A stretch of 64,000 nt of DNA, from the NCBI RefSeq assembly GCF_026212465.1, contig NC_080058.1, forward strand, positions 497,501 through 561,500, in the 5' to 3' direction. A model generated the notes under the pieces. It searched no databases and was not told where the DNA came from. It was given only the letters and a program-made list of their open reading frames with translations. This document shows positions 21,521-33,791 of the stretch, piece after piece. Origin of the DNA: Amaranthus tricolor. Taxonomy: Eukaryota > Streptophyta > Magnoliopsida > Caryophyllales > Amaranthaceae. Every line of letters begins with the position of its first letter. The first letter of the stretch is position 1. Position numbers and translations under genes: made by a program.

Positions 21521-24500
21521 ATGTCCTGTATCCTTCTGCTCTTCGTGCTGTTGTACCCAACATGGCATTTGCAGTTGACAGCATCATCCTCTTATCCAGC
21601 CATTGCAAAGCCGGGATGCCAAGACCAATGTGGGAACATTAAAATTCCGTTTCCTTTTGGATTTGGTGCAAAAAATTGTTTTCACAATGAGTCTTACGAG
21701 ATAACTTGTGATAATGCTTCATTTGGTACTCCCAAACCATTCTTGCAGAAGTTCAATCTTGAAGTTAAGGATATAAATTGGTGGGGCAAGAATGCACGTA
21801 CATCTGAAATTGCGATGGAAATCAACCAAATATTAATAGTAGGGGTTACTCTCCAGGATGTGTGTAAATCTAAATATAGCGTTGACTTTCGTGGGAGTCC
21901 ATATCGTTTTTCTACTTGGTATAATGTTCTTGTGGTGGATGGCTGTGGTGGCAGTGTTGTCTTGAAGAATAGGAGTAGAAACATCTTGACCGGGTGTGCT
22001 GCCGTATGTGTCAATGAAGCTGTTGACATTGCTACCAAGGACTGCTATGGGATTGGATGTTGTCAAGCTTCTTTTAGAACATATAATACAATGGGTCGTG
22101 TTTATGAAGGTCTCGATTTCTATGAGCTAGACGTCGATTATGAAGCAGATTCTTCTGCGTGTGAGATGAGAGCAGGATTAACTGACCGCCACTCAGTGAA
22201 CAATTCTGCTGATAGCACAGTCTCAATGGTATTGGAATGGTCTGCCCCAGATCCAACTCCTTTGCAACGGTTGCACTCTAAAGATTTTCCTTAGGTGGAT
22301 GTGATGATTATTATGAAGGTAGCCCGTATCTTCCCGAAGGATGCCAATGTAAAAAGCTATTTCCTCTATCATTTAATTATCATCTCAAAGGGATGGTCAT
22401 GAGTCCAGTATCCTGTTGGATCCGCTCTGAACCCGCCCCTTTTTCAAGAGTTTGGGTCTTAATTTTTGAGACCCATCGGATCTGGATCGGATCTGAATCC
22501 AAAAAATATTTGACGGGTCCGGGTCCGAGTCCTAAATTTTATATTATGAATTTCTGATTTCTAAATTTCAATATTAATTTTTTTATTATTAATATATAAT
22601 GTCTTGAATATTGATTGCTTAATTTGCCTTCTCATTAATCTCAATCTAGTAACTAGTAAGGCACTACACTACCGCAGTACCAGTGTCCAGTAACCCTGAC
22701 TTTTTCTTTCTCATTATTAATATATTATGTATTTGAATTCTATGGACTCGAACAAGTGTTTGTAATACGATAATAAGTTGCTTATAAAATACAAAAAGTC
22801 TCGCAAAAAGTTCAATTTTGATAAATCAAATAGGCTTTGTATAAGACTCATTAAGAACCCTAGACACGTCAGATCCGTAGGATTTGAGTCTGAGTCTGAA
22901 AATTTTGGACCCTTAGAGTTCGGATCCGGGTCTGGATCCATAAAAAATAAAAGGGTCTGGGTCCGGGTCTGGGTCCGGGTCTGACTAGACCCGCTCCATG
23001 ACCATCCGTAATCTCAATGATGAGAATTTTTCTTCAACTCCATGCTTTTTGAGGAAAATCATTTCCTTTTTGTCCTAGTTGTAAGGGAATGTAGGAGCTG
23101 CATACATCGGTGTAAGATAGCTTGGGATGAATCTGATGGATCTAGACATTATTACTGTGACAAGTATCCAATCTTTAAGCGGGGACCTGTACTTGGTAAG
23201 AACTTTTTAGTATATTTTCCAAAACTTTTTTTTTACTTCATACATTTAAGATCAGCTTAATTCAATTGGAGACCGGAATGAACTCTAAGATTTCTAATCT
23301 TTCAGTTTAGTGCAAGCTTAACATAAGAGCAGTCATACAGTCATCTCAATTATATTTTTCTTCACTACTTGCAACAGTTGTTGTTCAAAAATTTGAACTA
23401 AAAATGAATGTGTTGTTTTCATGCCTTTTTTCTTATTTAGTTGTTGAAAAGCACTTATTCTAAGTTATTGTTCAATAAAACTAAGATGAACCACTGATTC
23501 TTTCTCAACATTACATCATGTGCTAAGTGATGGCTAGTTTTATTGATCTTGAACTTTTTTTACCTGTTTTTTTTTTCCAGGATTCAGCTTAGGTTTGGGA
23601 TTAATGGTAATGCTCCTAGGTTGTTATTGGCTCTATAGAATAGTAAAGAGAAACAAAGAAGCTAAGCGCAAATCTGATTACTTCAAAAGAAATGGGGGCT
23701 TGTTGTTGCAACAACAAATAGGTTCCGTTGAGGGTACTACCCAAAAAACAAGAATTTTTCCGGTCACAGAGCTGGAGAAGGCAACCGACAACTTCAACAA
23801 AAAACGAATCCTTGGGCAAGGTGGCCAAGGCACAGTTTATAAGGGAATGTTAAAGGATGGTAGAATAGTTGCCATTAAGAAGTCTAAGAAAGTAGACGAG
23901 AGTCAATTAGAACAATTTGTTAATGAAGTTGTTATTCTGTCCCAAATTAATCATCGGAATGTGGTGAAGTTGCTAGGTTGTTGTTTAGAGACAGAAGTCC
24001 CTTTGCTTTTATACGAGTTTGTTCAAAATGGAACACTTTATGAGCATATCCATGTTGGAAGTGAAGATTGTCATGTTACTTGGAAAATGCGTTTACAAAT
24101 GGCAGCAGAATCAGCGGATGCGATAGCATACCTGCATTCATCTTCATCGTCTCCTATATATCATAGAGATATCAAGTCCGCAAATATACTCCTGGATTCC
24201 AAATACAGAGCAAAAGTGTCCGATTTTGGTACCTCAAAATCCATTGAAATAGAGCAAACTCATGTGACTACTTGTGTAATCGGTACTTATGGTTATCTCG
24301 ATCCTGAGTACTTTCAGTCGAATCAATTCACTGCAAAAAGCGATGTTTACAGTTTTGGTGTAGTTCTTGTTGAGCTTATCACCGGCAAAAAACCAATTTG
24401 CCCAACCAAAGACGGAGGATGGATAAGCTTAGCAGTTGAATTTCTTTTCCACATGGAAAATTCTCGTCTCTTTGATATTTTAGATGCTCGAATTTTGGAA

Positions 24501-24785
24501 GAGGGAAATGAAGAAGAATTTGTTGCCTTTGCTAAGCTTGCAAGACAATGCTTGAAGATGAACGGGAAAGAAAGGCCTACTATGAGAGAAGTCGCGATGG
24601 TACTAGATGAGATTAGATCATCTTCACATGTGCCCGATACAAGAGAATCCGATTCTATGGCTGGCAAGGGAGTTTTGATGGCAACATACAGTGATAAGCA
24701 TATTGGCTCTTCAACAACAAATATGTTCTTCTCTGATTTTGGCCTAGGATCTTCCTCCATTCAATTTAAGGGACACACCTTATGA
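21521..24785 (+). pseudogene. WAK-like receptor A2, frame broken near end of exon 1
   Basis: Close copy of A1/A3. Exons by homology: 21521-22348, 23079-23195 and 23581-24785. Exon 1 is 828 nt, whereas 3n+1 (826 in A1 and A3) is needed for the phase-1 junction: a changed stretch around 22270-22300 is 2 nt longer than A3 and gives a TAG at 22292-22294. The intended frame returns afterwards as [17 protein letters not shown]. Exons 2 and 3 are intact; the kinase has [28 protein letters not shown] and the SDVYSFGV segment. If transcribed, the product would be a secreted GUB_WAK-type fragment of 257 residues without membrane anchor or kinase. Intron 1 carries an hAT MITE. It could be annotated as a gene by pipelines that skip the bad stretch. 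Confidence 0.75.
22389..23010. mobile_element. hAT-type MITE in A2 intron 1 (about 620 bp)
   Basis: Ends read AGGGATGGTCATG and CATGACCATCCGTA, an inverted pair, with GGGTCC/GGGTCT arrays just inside both ends. The 3' flank repeats ATCTCAAT (23011-23018) and the 5' flank has ATCTCAAA, a slightly decayed 8-bp duplication. A1 has the unoccupied site at 4271-4278. No coding capacity. Confidence 0.85.
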
Positions 24786-25284
24786 TGCAAGAATCTTTCA
24801 TATAACTAGCTATGCTTTCTATTCTGAGCATGTTTTTACATTATATATGACTGTATAAGTACTATCAGATGCTAATAGTTTGATGGTTTTGATAATGAAT
24901 GACTGTCTAAGACTCTAAGTAGTGTCAAGTGCGTTGTATATAGTTTGTATAATTTTTACTTAGAACTTACGAAAAATGGTATGTTATAGTTAGTTGGTTT
25001 GAAATTATCATATTAATTTTATAATGCGGTGTTATTTTGATGTTATTTTTATTATTTAAGATTAGATTCTAGACTTTTAAAGTAATTTCACCATTATAGA
25101 TATATTAGATAGTAAAAATGGCTAAATATAACCCAAAAGATGTATGATTTAACAACCATACATTTAAAATAGAAGACAAGAAAATTTATAAAAAGTTCCA
25201 TGACAAACCATTCAATACAACCAAAAGATCAAAACAGGCCATTGACATAATTTTGCCGACATCTCATTTCATACCAAAACTCAA
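24786..25284. other. Intergenic, 3' ends of A2 and DRP-2
   Basis: Same AT-rich spacer as 6152-6628, with small differences. No gene seen. Confidence 0.6.
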
Positions 25285-27314
25285 TCACTCAATAACTGCA
25301 ATCATGTCCATGATCTTGGCTAGAACAGCATTCGATTCCTTAAGCAGCTTAATACTCATCATCAACCTCTCTGGTTTTCAGCAACCAATGGCGACTCATC
25401 CAGCATCCTCTCAAGCCCTCCTCCATAACCAATCATTTCTTCGATAATCTCAAACTCCAAATTATTATTCACCAACATCCGAATGCTGAATAACAAATAC
25501 AATGCCATAGAATCGACCATTCATTTAAGAACAATTTTCCAATACGAAATTATTCTCATCTTCATGTCAAAAGCCTCTTGTGCAAGATGTTTGTACTTTT
25601 CCAAATGAACAAGATCAACTTTTCCCAGCCCTTCAATTTCCATTGTTGTTATCTTTACATTATTATCATCAAATAAACTGCCTTCCACAATTTTCCTAAA
25701 CATATCCTGCCTCCACATAAGTCGAGTCCAATAAGATAAGTATTCTGGGTCACAAGTATAATCAGCAAACTTTTCCATCTGAACTATCTCCTTCACACGA
25801 AGTACTGACTCATCTCTCATACGAGAAATCAGGTTTCCTGCAGCTCGTTTACTCGTGCTCTGCAATGAAGGGTAATTTTCACAATGATGAGCCAAGACAG
25901 TAAAAACAACACCCTCGATGTAATTCCAAACTTTGATCATAAATTGAACAGGAGTATGTGAGATCCTCTGTACTTTCCCTTGAAATACAGTAAGAAACGA
26001 TGATCGAGCAAGAAAATTGGGTAGCCCGATTCCCTTTGCTTCTTCAAGAACTCGAATTTCATCCATTAAAAAATTTCCCAACTTCAATTCATTATCATCA
26101 TTCCCAAATATCTTTGTTGTTGTGGATAATTCATCTAACATCTCCGCCAAATGAGCAATACAATGCATGCTTAAGTCTTCGGGATACTCATCATACTCAC
26201 CTCTGATAAGTATCTTTCTAAGAGATTCCTTAACTAACCCCATAACCTGCATGAACACTGCAGTAGCCTCTGGTACTGAAGATATATTCTTCAGTAACTT
26301 GTTAAGCTCAGTCATATTTATGTTCATCTTGTTATTAATTTGCTTAACTATATTAGACAAACATTTAGCAATTATAGCAGCTTGAATATTAACTAATCTT
26401 TGAGCTAAAACAGGAAAACCAACAATTGATTTATCAATCCTTGATAAAAGATTGTGGGTATCAAACAATTTCTCCTCTTCTAACCGTGCATCTTCATAAG
26501 ATTCTTCCCCAACCCTGTTTCAAACACAAACATACCCAAGACCGATACTTACATTATCGTGAGTTACCACAGCTAATGTTCTATGCCCAGTTTTGTCGAC
26601 ACTCTGCGACATCATAATCGAGTCACAAGTTGAAAAATCAACAGTCGCTGATAAAACATTCAGTATAATACTCTCTTCAGGGGTAATATACTCCATAATT
26701 ATATCTCTAATTTGTTCATATATGTTTTCGGGTTGTCCATGAACTGGAACCCGAGTGATCCCAGGAAGATCAACCATGGTTAAATCCGGAACACCATTTT
26801 TCTTCACTATTAAAGTTATAGGAGAATTGGATATCCCCTAAGCATTACCAGCAATCTCTCGGGTAGCTAAGTTAATAGCCTCAGAGACATTCGATTCATC
26901 AGTCTCCACAGTTTTACCCATATACTCAAGGAAGAGTTCAGGGTATGGGTTAGGCTGATGTTGCAGCCTCATGATAAGTGGTACACGGGGACAAATCCCC
27001 TGCCCTCTCGGAAGACTAATGCCAGCTAATGATTCTAGAACACTAGACTTGCCAGAAGACTGATCTCCTACGAACAATTGCAGGAAGCTGAATGCCTTCC
27101 TTCATGACTTTAAGGTTTCGAAGTTTTTCGACAGCATCTAGGAGGGGTCGAATACGATCATTGTACGATGAAATAATGGGTGGTGGACTGGAGGGGGAAG
27201 TAATGAAATTGGTTGAATGTCCAATGAGCTTGTCGAAACAAGGGACTTGGTTGTTTGTGGTTTGATTGATGAATGGTTGTTGCTGCTTGAGTTTTGCTTG
27301 TTATTACGCCCCAT
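25285..27314 (-). pseudogene. DRP4-like dynamin pseudogene, copy 2
   Basis: Minus strand, start codon at 27314-27312 (MGRNNKQ by homology), end at 25285. It keeps G1 (GDQSSGKSS) and DLPG. Shared lesions with the other copies: the frameshift before G1 (about 27075) and the TGA for Arg at 26520-26522. Private lesions: a TAG inside GNA*GI near 26838; loss of roughly 40 nt that removes the TKPD G4 motif near 26560; and AGA to TGA after YWKIVLK at 25521, with further changes behind it. The middle domain is otherwise open for 315 codons (26468-25521). Confidence 0.85.
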
Positions 27315-28166
27315 TTTTGTGGTTGAGTAAAGACAATGTATATGTGTTTATGTGAGATGATGTACTACAAAAATAAGATGGGTATTTATAGAGGTTAGAT
27401 GAACCAATGAATAAGATAGTGAAGAAGTATTTTTTTAGTGTAATTAATAGTGAAAGTTAGAGGGTTGCATATCAGATTATTGAAGACTTTTGGGTAATTA
27501 GGAAAAAGTTGAATTAGAGATCTTTAGTTTACCAATGTGACTAGAACAATAAGATATGTATTTATTATTTATCGAGGATGAATGAATGAACAAGAACTCA
27601 GAAGGTGAAAAAGTAATGTTAAGAGTGTAATTAATAGTGAAAGTTTGAGAGTTATATGTTAGATTATTTAAGACTTGGGTAATTAGGGAAACTAAATTAG
27701 AGATGTTTGGTTTACCGATGATAATTCAATTTAATACAAACTTTGAAACGTTCAAATTACTCGCAAAAAATTCATTACAAAGTTTCATATATTCATGACA
27801 ATATATCATATTCATGATCAAAGGTGTTCAAAACAGATCTAATATTTAAAATTTAAAAATAAATCACAATTATTTAGAACCAACATAAACACAAGATTTG
27901 ATTTTGAACCAACTCGAAACACCTAATCTACAATTAACCTGATGAGTCGAATGAGCACTAGTATTAAAGATCATGAATCCTGGGGTGCACTAAAAATATA
28001 CAATTACTATTTATTAATGTCTGATTTATTTTTAAAAAATACAAGACTAAAAAAAAACGTAATAAAAATAAGTAAAGTTAATATTAATTAATATTTAAGA
28101 CCTCTTATTTTATAGGCCCTATGGGATTAAGCACCAACGTGCCTAGAAAACTAGAACCGCCTGCGA
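27315..28166. other. Intergenic DRP-2 to B2
   Basis: DRP 5' flank including the 190-bp segment shared with unit 3 but absent in unit 1, then B 3' flank shared more closely with unit 1. This marks a switch in relationship near 27.7 kb. No gene seen. Confidence 0.6.
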
Positions 28167-29539
28167 CTAAATGGTTGATAGCTCAATGGAGTTAGTACTC
28201 GGAGCATATTCTGAAAAGAACATGCTTGTATAACTTGAGGAAGGTTTATTCTCCTTATCACTCATTTCCATCATCACCCTCTTGTCATTGCCAACCATAG
28301 AATTTGGTTCGGTCGAATGTAACAAATGGGACGATCTGATCTCATCTAGCACCTTCGCGATTTCTCTCATTGTCGGCCTTTGTTTCCCGTCCATTTTCAA
28401 ACATCAATGTGCAAGCTTAGCAACCGCTACAAACTCTTCTTCCTCTCCCTCATCTGAAACTCGAGCATCCAAAATGTCATTTAGACGAGAGTTTTCCATG
28501 TGAAATAGAAATTCAACTGCTAAACTTATCCATCCTCCGTCTTTAGTTGGGCATAATGGTTTCTTGCCGGTAATGAGCTCAACAAGGACTACGCCAAAAC
28601 CGTAAACATCGCTTTTCTCACTAAATTGATTTGATTGAAAGTACTCCGGATCTAGATAACCATAAGTTCCCAACACGAGAGTTGTCACATGAGTTTCCTC
28701 AATGTCGATGGCTTTTGAAGTCCCAAAATCCGAAACTTTTGCTTTGAATTTATCGTCTAAAAGTATATTTGCGGACTTAATATCTCTATGATATATAGGA
28801 GCAGATGAAGATGAATGCAAGTACGCTATAGCATCAGCTGATTCCGCTGCCATTTGTAAACGCATTTTCCAAGTAATATGAAAATCTTCACTTCCGCTAT
28901 GAATATGCTCATAAAGTGTGCCATTCTGAATAAACTCGTACACAAGCAGAGGAACTTCTGACTCTAAACAACACCCTAATAATTTCACTACGTTTCGATG
29001 ATTAATTTGAGTCAGAATAACAACTTCATTGATAAATTGTTCTAACTGATTCTCATCTACTTTTTTAGACTTCTTAATGGCAACTATTCGACCATCCTTT
29101 AACATCCCCTTATAAACTGTGCCTTGGCCACCTTGCCCAAGGATTCGGTTTTTGTTGAAGTTGTCGGTTGCCTTCTCTAACTCTGTGATCGGAAAAACTT
29201 TTGATCTCTCGGTAGCACCCTTACTATAACCTATTTGTTGTTGTAATAATAATCCACCATTCCACTTATAGTACTCAGATCTGCGCTTAACTTCTTTCTT
29301 CTTTTTTAACACTTTGTAGAGCCAATAACTCCCTAGGAGTAATACCACTAAGCCAATACCTAAGCTAAATCCTGAAAATATATCAAATCAGATTAGATGT
29401 TAAGTTTAGCTAGATTTATTGTCGGTACCAACATATTATCAGGGAAACATTAGGTGGACACAATTCATAAGCCAAGTAGATATCATCTCAAAACCATATG
29501 GCAATGAGAGTAAATGCTCCAATAACTTAAGTGTAAACG

Positions 29540-32500
29540 TGTAATAGACTACATTTAATAAAGTTTAATTATAAGTTTATTAAGCTGATTAGGGGTTATT
29601 AAGTAAGTTAATTCGAGTAATAATATTATTATTTTGATAATATCGACTCAAGTATTTGATTTGTTAACATTTTCAAGAAAGAGGTACATTTTATTTAATG
29701 TATCAAATTCGTATAAAGAGTACTTCGATAAAAGTGTATTTTGATTATATTTTATTAATTGATTACTATCCTATCTTTATAAAAATAAATTTAAATAAAG
29801 TATTGAAAAATAAATTCCCGAATGCAATCCTTATTCATACTACCCATTTTCTTATTTTGTAAATCGTTTATTATACCCTTACAGCATGTCTTATATAAGA
29901 CTGTTTTACGATGAGACGACTTTAATAAAATTTAACGGGTCAAAGCTAAAAAATGAACCCATTATTTTCCCTTCTAACCGACATACCCTTCCCCATTTCT
30001 TTCTTCATCCTCATCATCTTTTACCTTCAAACTCTCAATCCCTTTCTTCCCCTTCTCTCACGTCCCACTCCCCTCACCCACAGCGGCGGCACAACCAAGC
30101 CCAGCCATGAGTTCCACCACCAACAGCAACCGCTTCTCCTCCTCCCTTTATTGTTGGTAACCACTTTTCCCTCTTTTGTTGTTTTGTTTTCAATTTAAAT
30201 GTTAGAGTTTTGTAATTGATTTGAGGTTTTTAAATCAAATTTAAGCATCACCTTGAATTTAAGATGAGTATATGGATTCAATTAGTAATTGAGTTGTTTT
30301 TAGTGTTGATTAGAATTGGTTATTTGGGTTATTTAAGTTTTACTATCAAATTGAGTATTTGGGATTCTGAAATTTCAGTTCATAAACTGAACTTTCTGTT
30401 TTGGCTGTTTTGGGGATGGTTCTGATTGTTTTTGGGTTCTTATATCTCCTTGAGATTTGTAGAACTTTGAGTCGCGGTCGTGTGGACACTTGAATCACCC
30501 CGAGATGAGTTCGTATGAGAAAGTTATGTCCAAAATACTAGTAGACTGTCATAAAGATCGACAATGAGGTTCCGTTTTGTTCTGTCCGAATTTGTGTTGC
30601 TGTTTTTGAAATAGTTAGAGTCGTTTTGGGGTTTTGGTGTCTTCATGAGATTTTAGAGCTTCGAGTCGCGATCACGTGGGCACTTGAATCGCTCCAAAAT
30701 GAGTTTATATGAGAGAGTTATGTTCAAAATAGTGAAATACTAGCAGGCTGTTTTGGAAATCCATAACGAACCTTCTGTTTTGGCTATTTTGGGATCGTTC
30801 TAATTGTTTCTGGGTTTTAGTGTCTTAATAAGAATAGTAGAGCTCTGAGTAATGGTCGCGTAGCCACTTAAATCGTCTCATTTGGTTTCCGTATGAGTGA
30901 GTTATGCCTGTTTTACTAAGAGGTGTCCTAAAACCATTACGGGATTCCTAATTAGATGAGTTCTTAATTGAGAAATCTATGGAAACCTCAAGTATAATTG
31001 TATGTGTGTGTTCACTTTAATCTAATTTAAATGAATTCAGTAATGATTGATATGTGATGGTAATAGATTGTGATTGAGGAGTTTTGAGGAAGAATTCTAA
31101 AATCAAATGTCATTTGGGTTTTATGATGTATAAATGGTAGATTGTGGAATATTGAAGCAATTTGTTGGAAATGTTAATTAGTATACAAAGATTAGAATAT
31201 CGATAAGATGATAAGATGTAGAAAGATTATGGAAATTTGATGTTCTTGAATATTAGGAGATTCTTGTGAAATTGCTAATGGTGGATAAATCTTGTTGTTG
31301 TTATTAATTGAATAGTTGGGTAATGTAAGTGTTGGATATGACCTTGAATATATACAATTGGTTGTTCTTGAGAGTATCTTGGGTTTGTGCGGAAAATATT
31401 AGTTGAATGGATAACTTAGTTGTGTTCTTTTTGGATAGTTTGTTATTCTTGATTGATTTCTTGGTTTTGAGTCTAGATGAGCATAGAAGTGTTTGAATTG
31501 GAAATGCAAAGGAGATTGTGGAGACGTACGATCTTTACAAGAACATAAGCTAGCTTTAAATATGGTTATATAATTTTTTATGATTTTTGGGGGTTAGAGT
31601 TAGAACTTGCGCAATCTTTGAATTTAAAAATATTAGAATAGAAGATGAAACTAAGATGCGGTCTTAGGAGGAGATGCAATGAGCTATATGAACCTAGTTG
31701 TAGTATCGTATGCTTTGTTGTGATGCTATGTTTGTTATACTTCAGGAGGCGACATTATCGAGGAGCCCTTCTAGTGATCACGAAGTACCAGACTTAGCTT
31801 CTTGAAGCGTTCTTTTGGTGAGTAGTAACAGTCCCTTAAAAAGGGGTCTGGCCAGGCTACCATTTGCAAAATGTTTATTTAAAGTTTGTGAAATTTATAT
31901 GAATGTGATAAATGTTTATGAATGATTATGCTGAGATTGATATGGTCAATGGATCGGGCTTGCGAGCTGGTCATTGACGGAGTTGAGGAACATGGTTCCC
32001 TACTCCCTGTTTTTTTGAAGCGAATTGTCATTGAGATATTAACTAGCTTCACCCGAGAGCGACATAGCCTTAGAGCTATGGGGCACCTCTCAAACTAGAC
32101 TCCCTGTGCGCACATAGATCTAGGAAACTGATGTTGCTTTTAAACCATTGTTTTGAATTGTTAAGTTTAATTGTTTTGGATTGTTGCTTCTCACTCAGTT
32201 TAATCTGATCCTCTGTTGTTTCCATCTTTTAGTCTGATTACAGATCGGAACCGGTCGGGAACGATGGGTTAGCGGTGTTGAATAGCGTTCCAAGGATGTA
32301 TATTGAGCTGAGCACGTAGGAATTTGTAGATTTGTATTAGGATTTTGGATAAATGTATATTTGTTTTGGCTGTGCTGGTTATATCGGACTTGTAGAGAAT
32401 TGTATGATTATCTTGTGTATTAGTTAGATGTTGGTTTTGGGATTTAGCTGAGATAGTCACGTTGAAGAGCTTGTGACCCCTTTGCTTGAGTTTTGGAAGT

Positions 32501-32575
32501 GTGATTTCAGTTTCTTGGAAAACGAACTTAGTGATGACCCTGTTTACCCAGTCAACGGTAAGTCGAGTTGTTACA
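29540..32575. mobile_element. Solo LTR (3.04 kb) in B2 intron 2
   Basis: Starts TGTAATAGACTAC and ends GAGTTGTTACA, flanked by a perfect 5-bp duplication AAACG (29535-29539 and 32576-32580). The unoccupied site is intact in B1 (10720 region: TAAACGCCATC). No retroelement protein frame and no second LTR, so probably a solo LTR of a long-LTR Ty3-type element. It is private to unit 2 and so inserted after the last duplication. Confidence 0.78.
30395..30930. repeat. Three degenerate ~190-bp modules inside the LTR
   Basis: The motif GAGTCGCGGTCGTGTGG and relatives, followed by CACTTGAATC and a TATGAG..GTTATG string, begins at 30469, 30663 and 30846. The three modules are diverged from one another. 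Confidence 0.65.
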
Positions 32576-32885
32576 AAACGCCATCTTTAATTCATCGATG
32601 TAGGATAAATCATCCCAACAAATCATATTTGCAAAGATTTTTTCCATAGGAGATTCTATGGTCATTTGGTAAAATACATGAAACTGAACTAAACTTGTTT
32701 AAAATGAGCTTTGCACAATATGGATGCAATATCCTTGACAATTAGTTTGTGGTCATATTAAAACCCTAACTTATACTCCATCTGTGGATTCTGTCCCCAT
32801 GAGAATGTCACAGTTTCTATTTTGGTCCGTCTCTTTTACTTTGTTATAATATTTTGAATTCTCATCATAATCATAATCATAATCA

Positions 32886-33267
<382 letters not shown>

Positions 33268-33338
<71 letters not shown>
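33268..33338. repeat. (AT)n microsatellite, right tract in B2 intron 2
   Basis: About 70 bp of AT dinucleotides on the far side of the MITE. Confidence 0.95.
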
Positions 33339-33339
<1 letters not shown>

Positions 33340-33791
33340 TTTTCATAAAAACTATGATTAGGGTATAGAGAGAGTTGAATGACGGCAAATCATAAGAGAT
33401 AAGGAGGTTGTGGTCAGTAAGACTTTTGGGTCGAAAATGACCTGCCAATAAAAACAAATAACCCAGTACACTCCATAGGCAAGACAAATAATGTGTTGTA
33501 GCATACTCATTCTAGTAATCCTACTAATTAGCTATCATTTTAGCAGATTAACATCAGGTAGCCTATAATGAGTAAAGCCAAATTAAATAACAGTTAAACA
33601 GACATAAATTTGTTAAAATCTAAATTCATTTGTTCTTACCAAGTACTGATCCCAACTTGAACAGTGGATTCCTTTTGCAGTGAACTTGTTTGAATACAGG
33701 ATCGAAATAATCACAACCGTGTCTGCACTTTCTACACTCCTTCAGAACTAGGACAAAAGGGAGTTGGTTAGTTTATAGTCAGAATTATACA

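Noticed and set aside
29886..30198. Pro/His-rich short frames at the start of the 3-kb LTR
   Set aside because: Low-complexity CT-rich LTR leader; no support as a gene.
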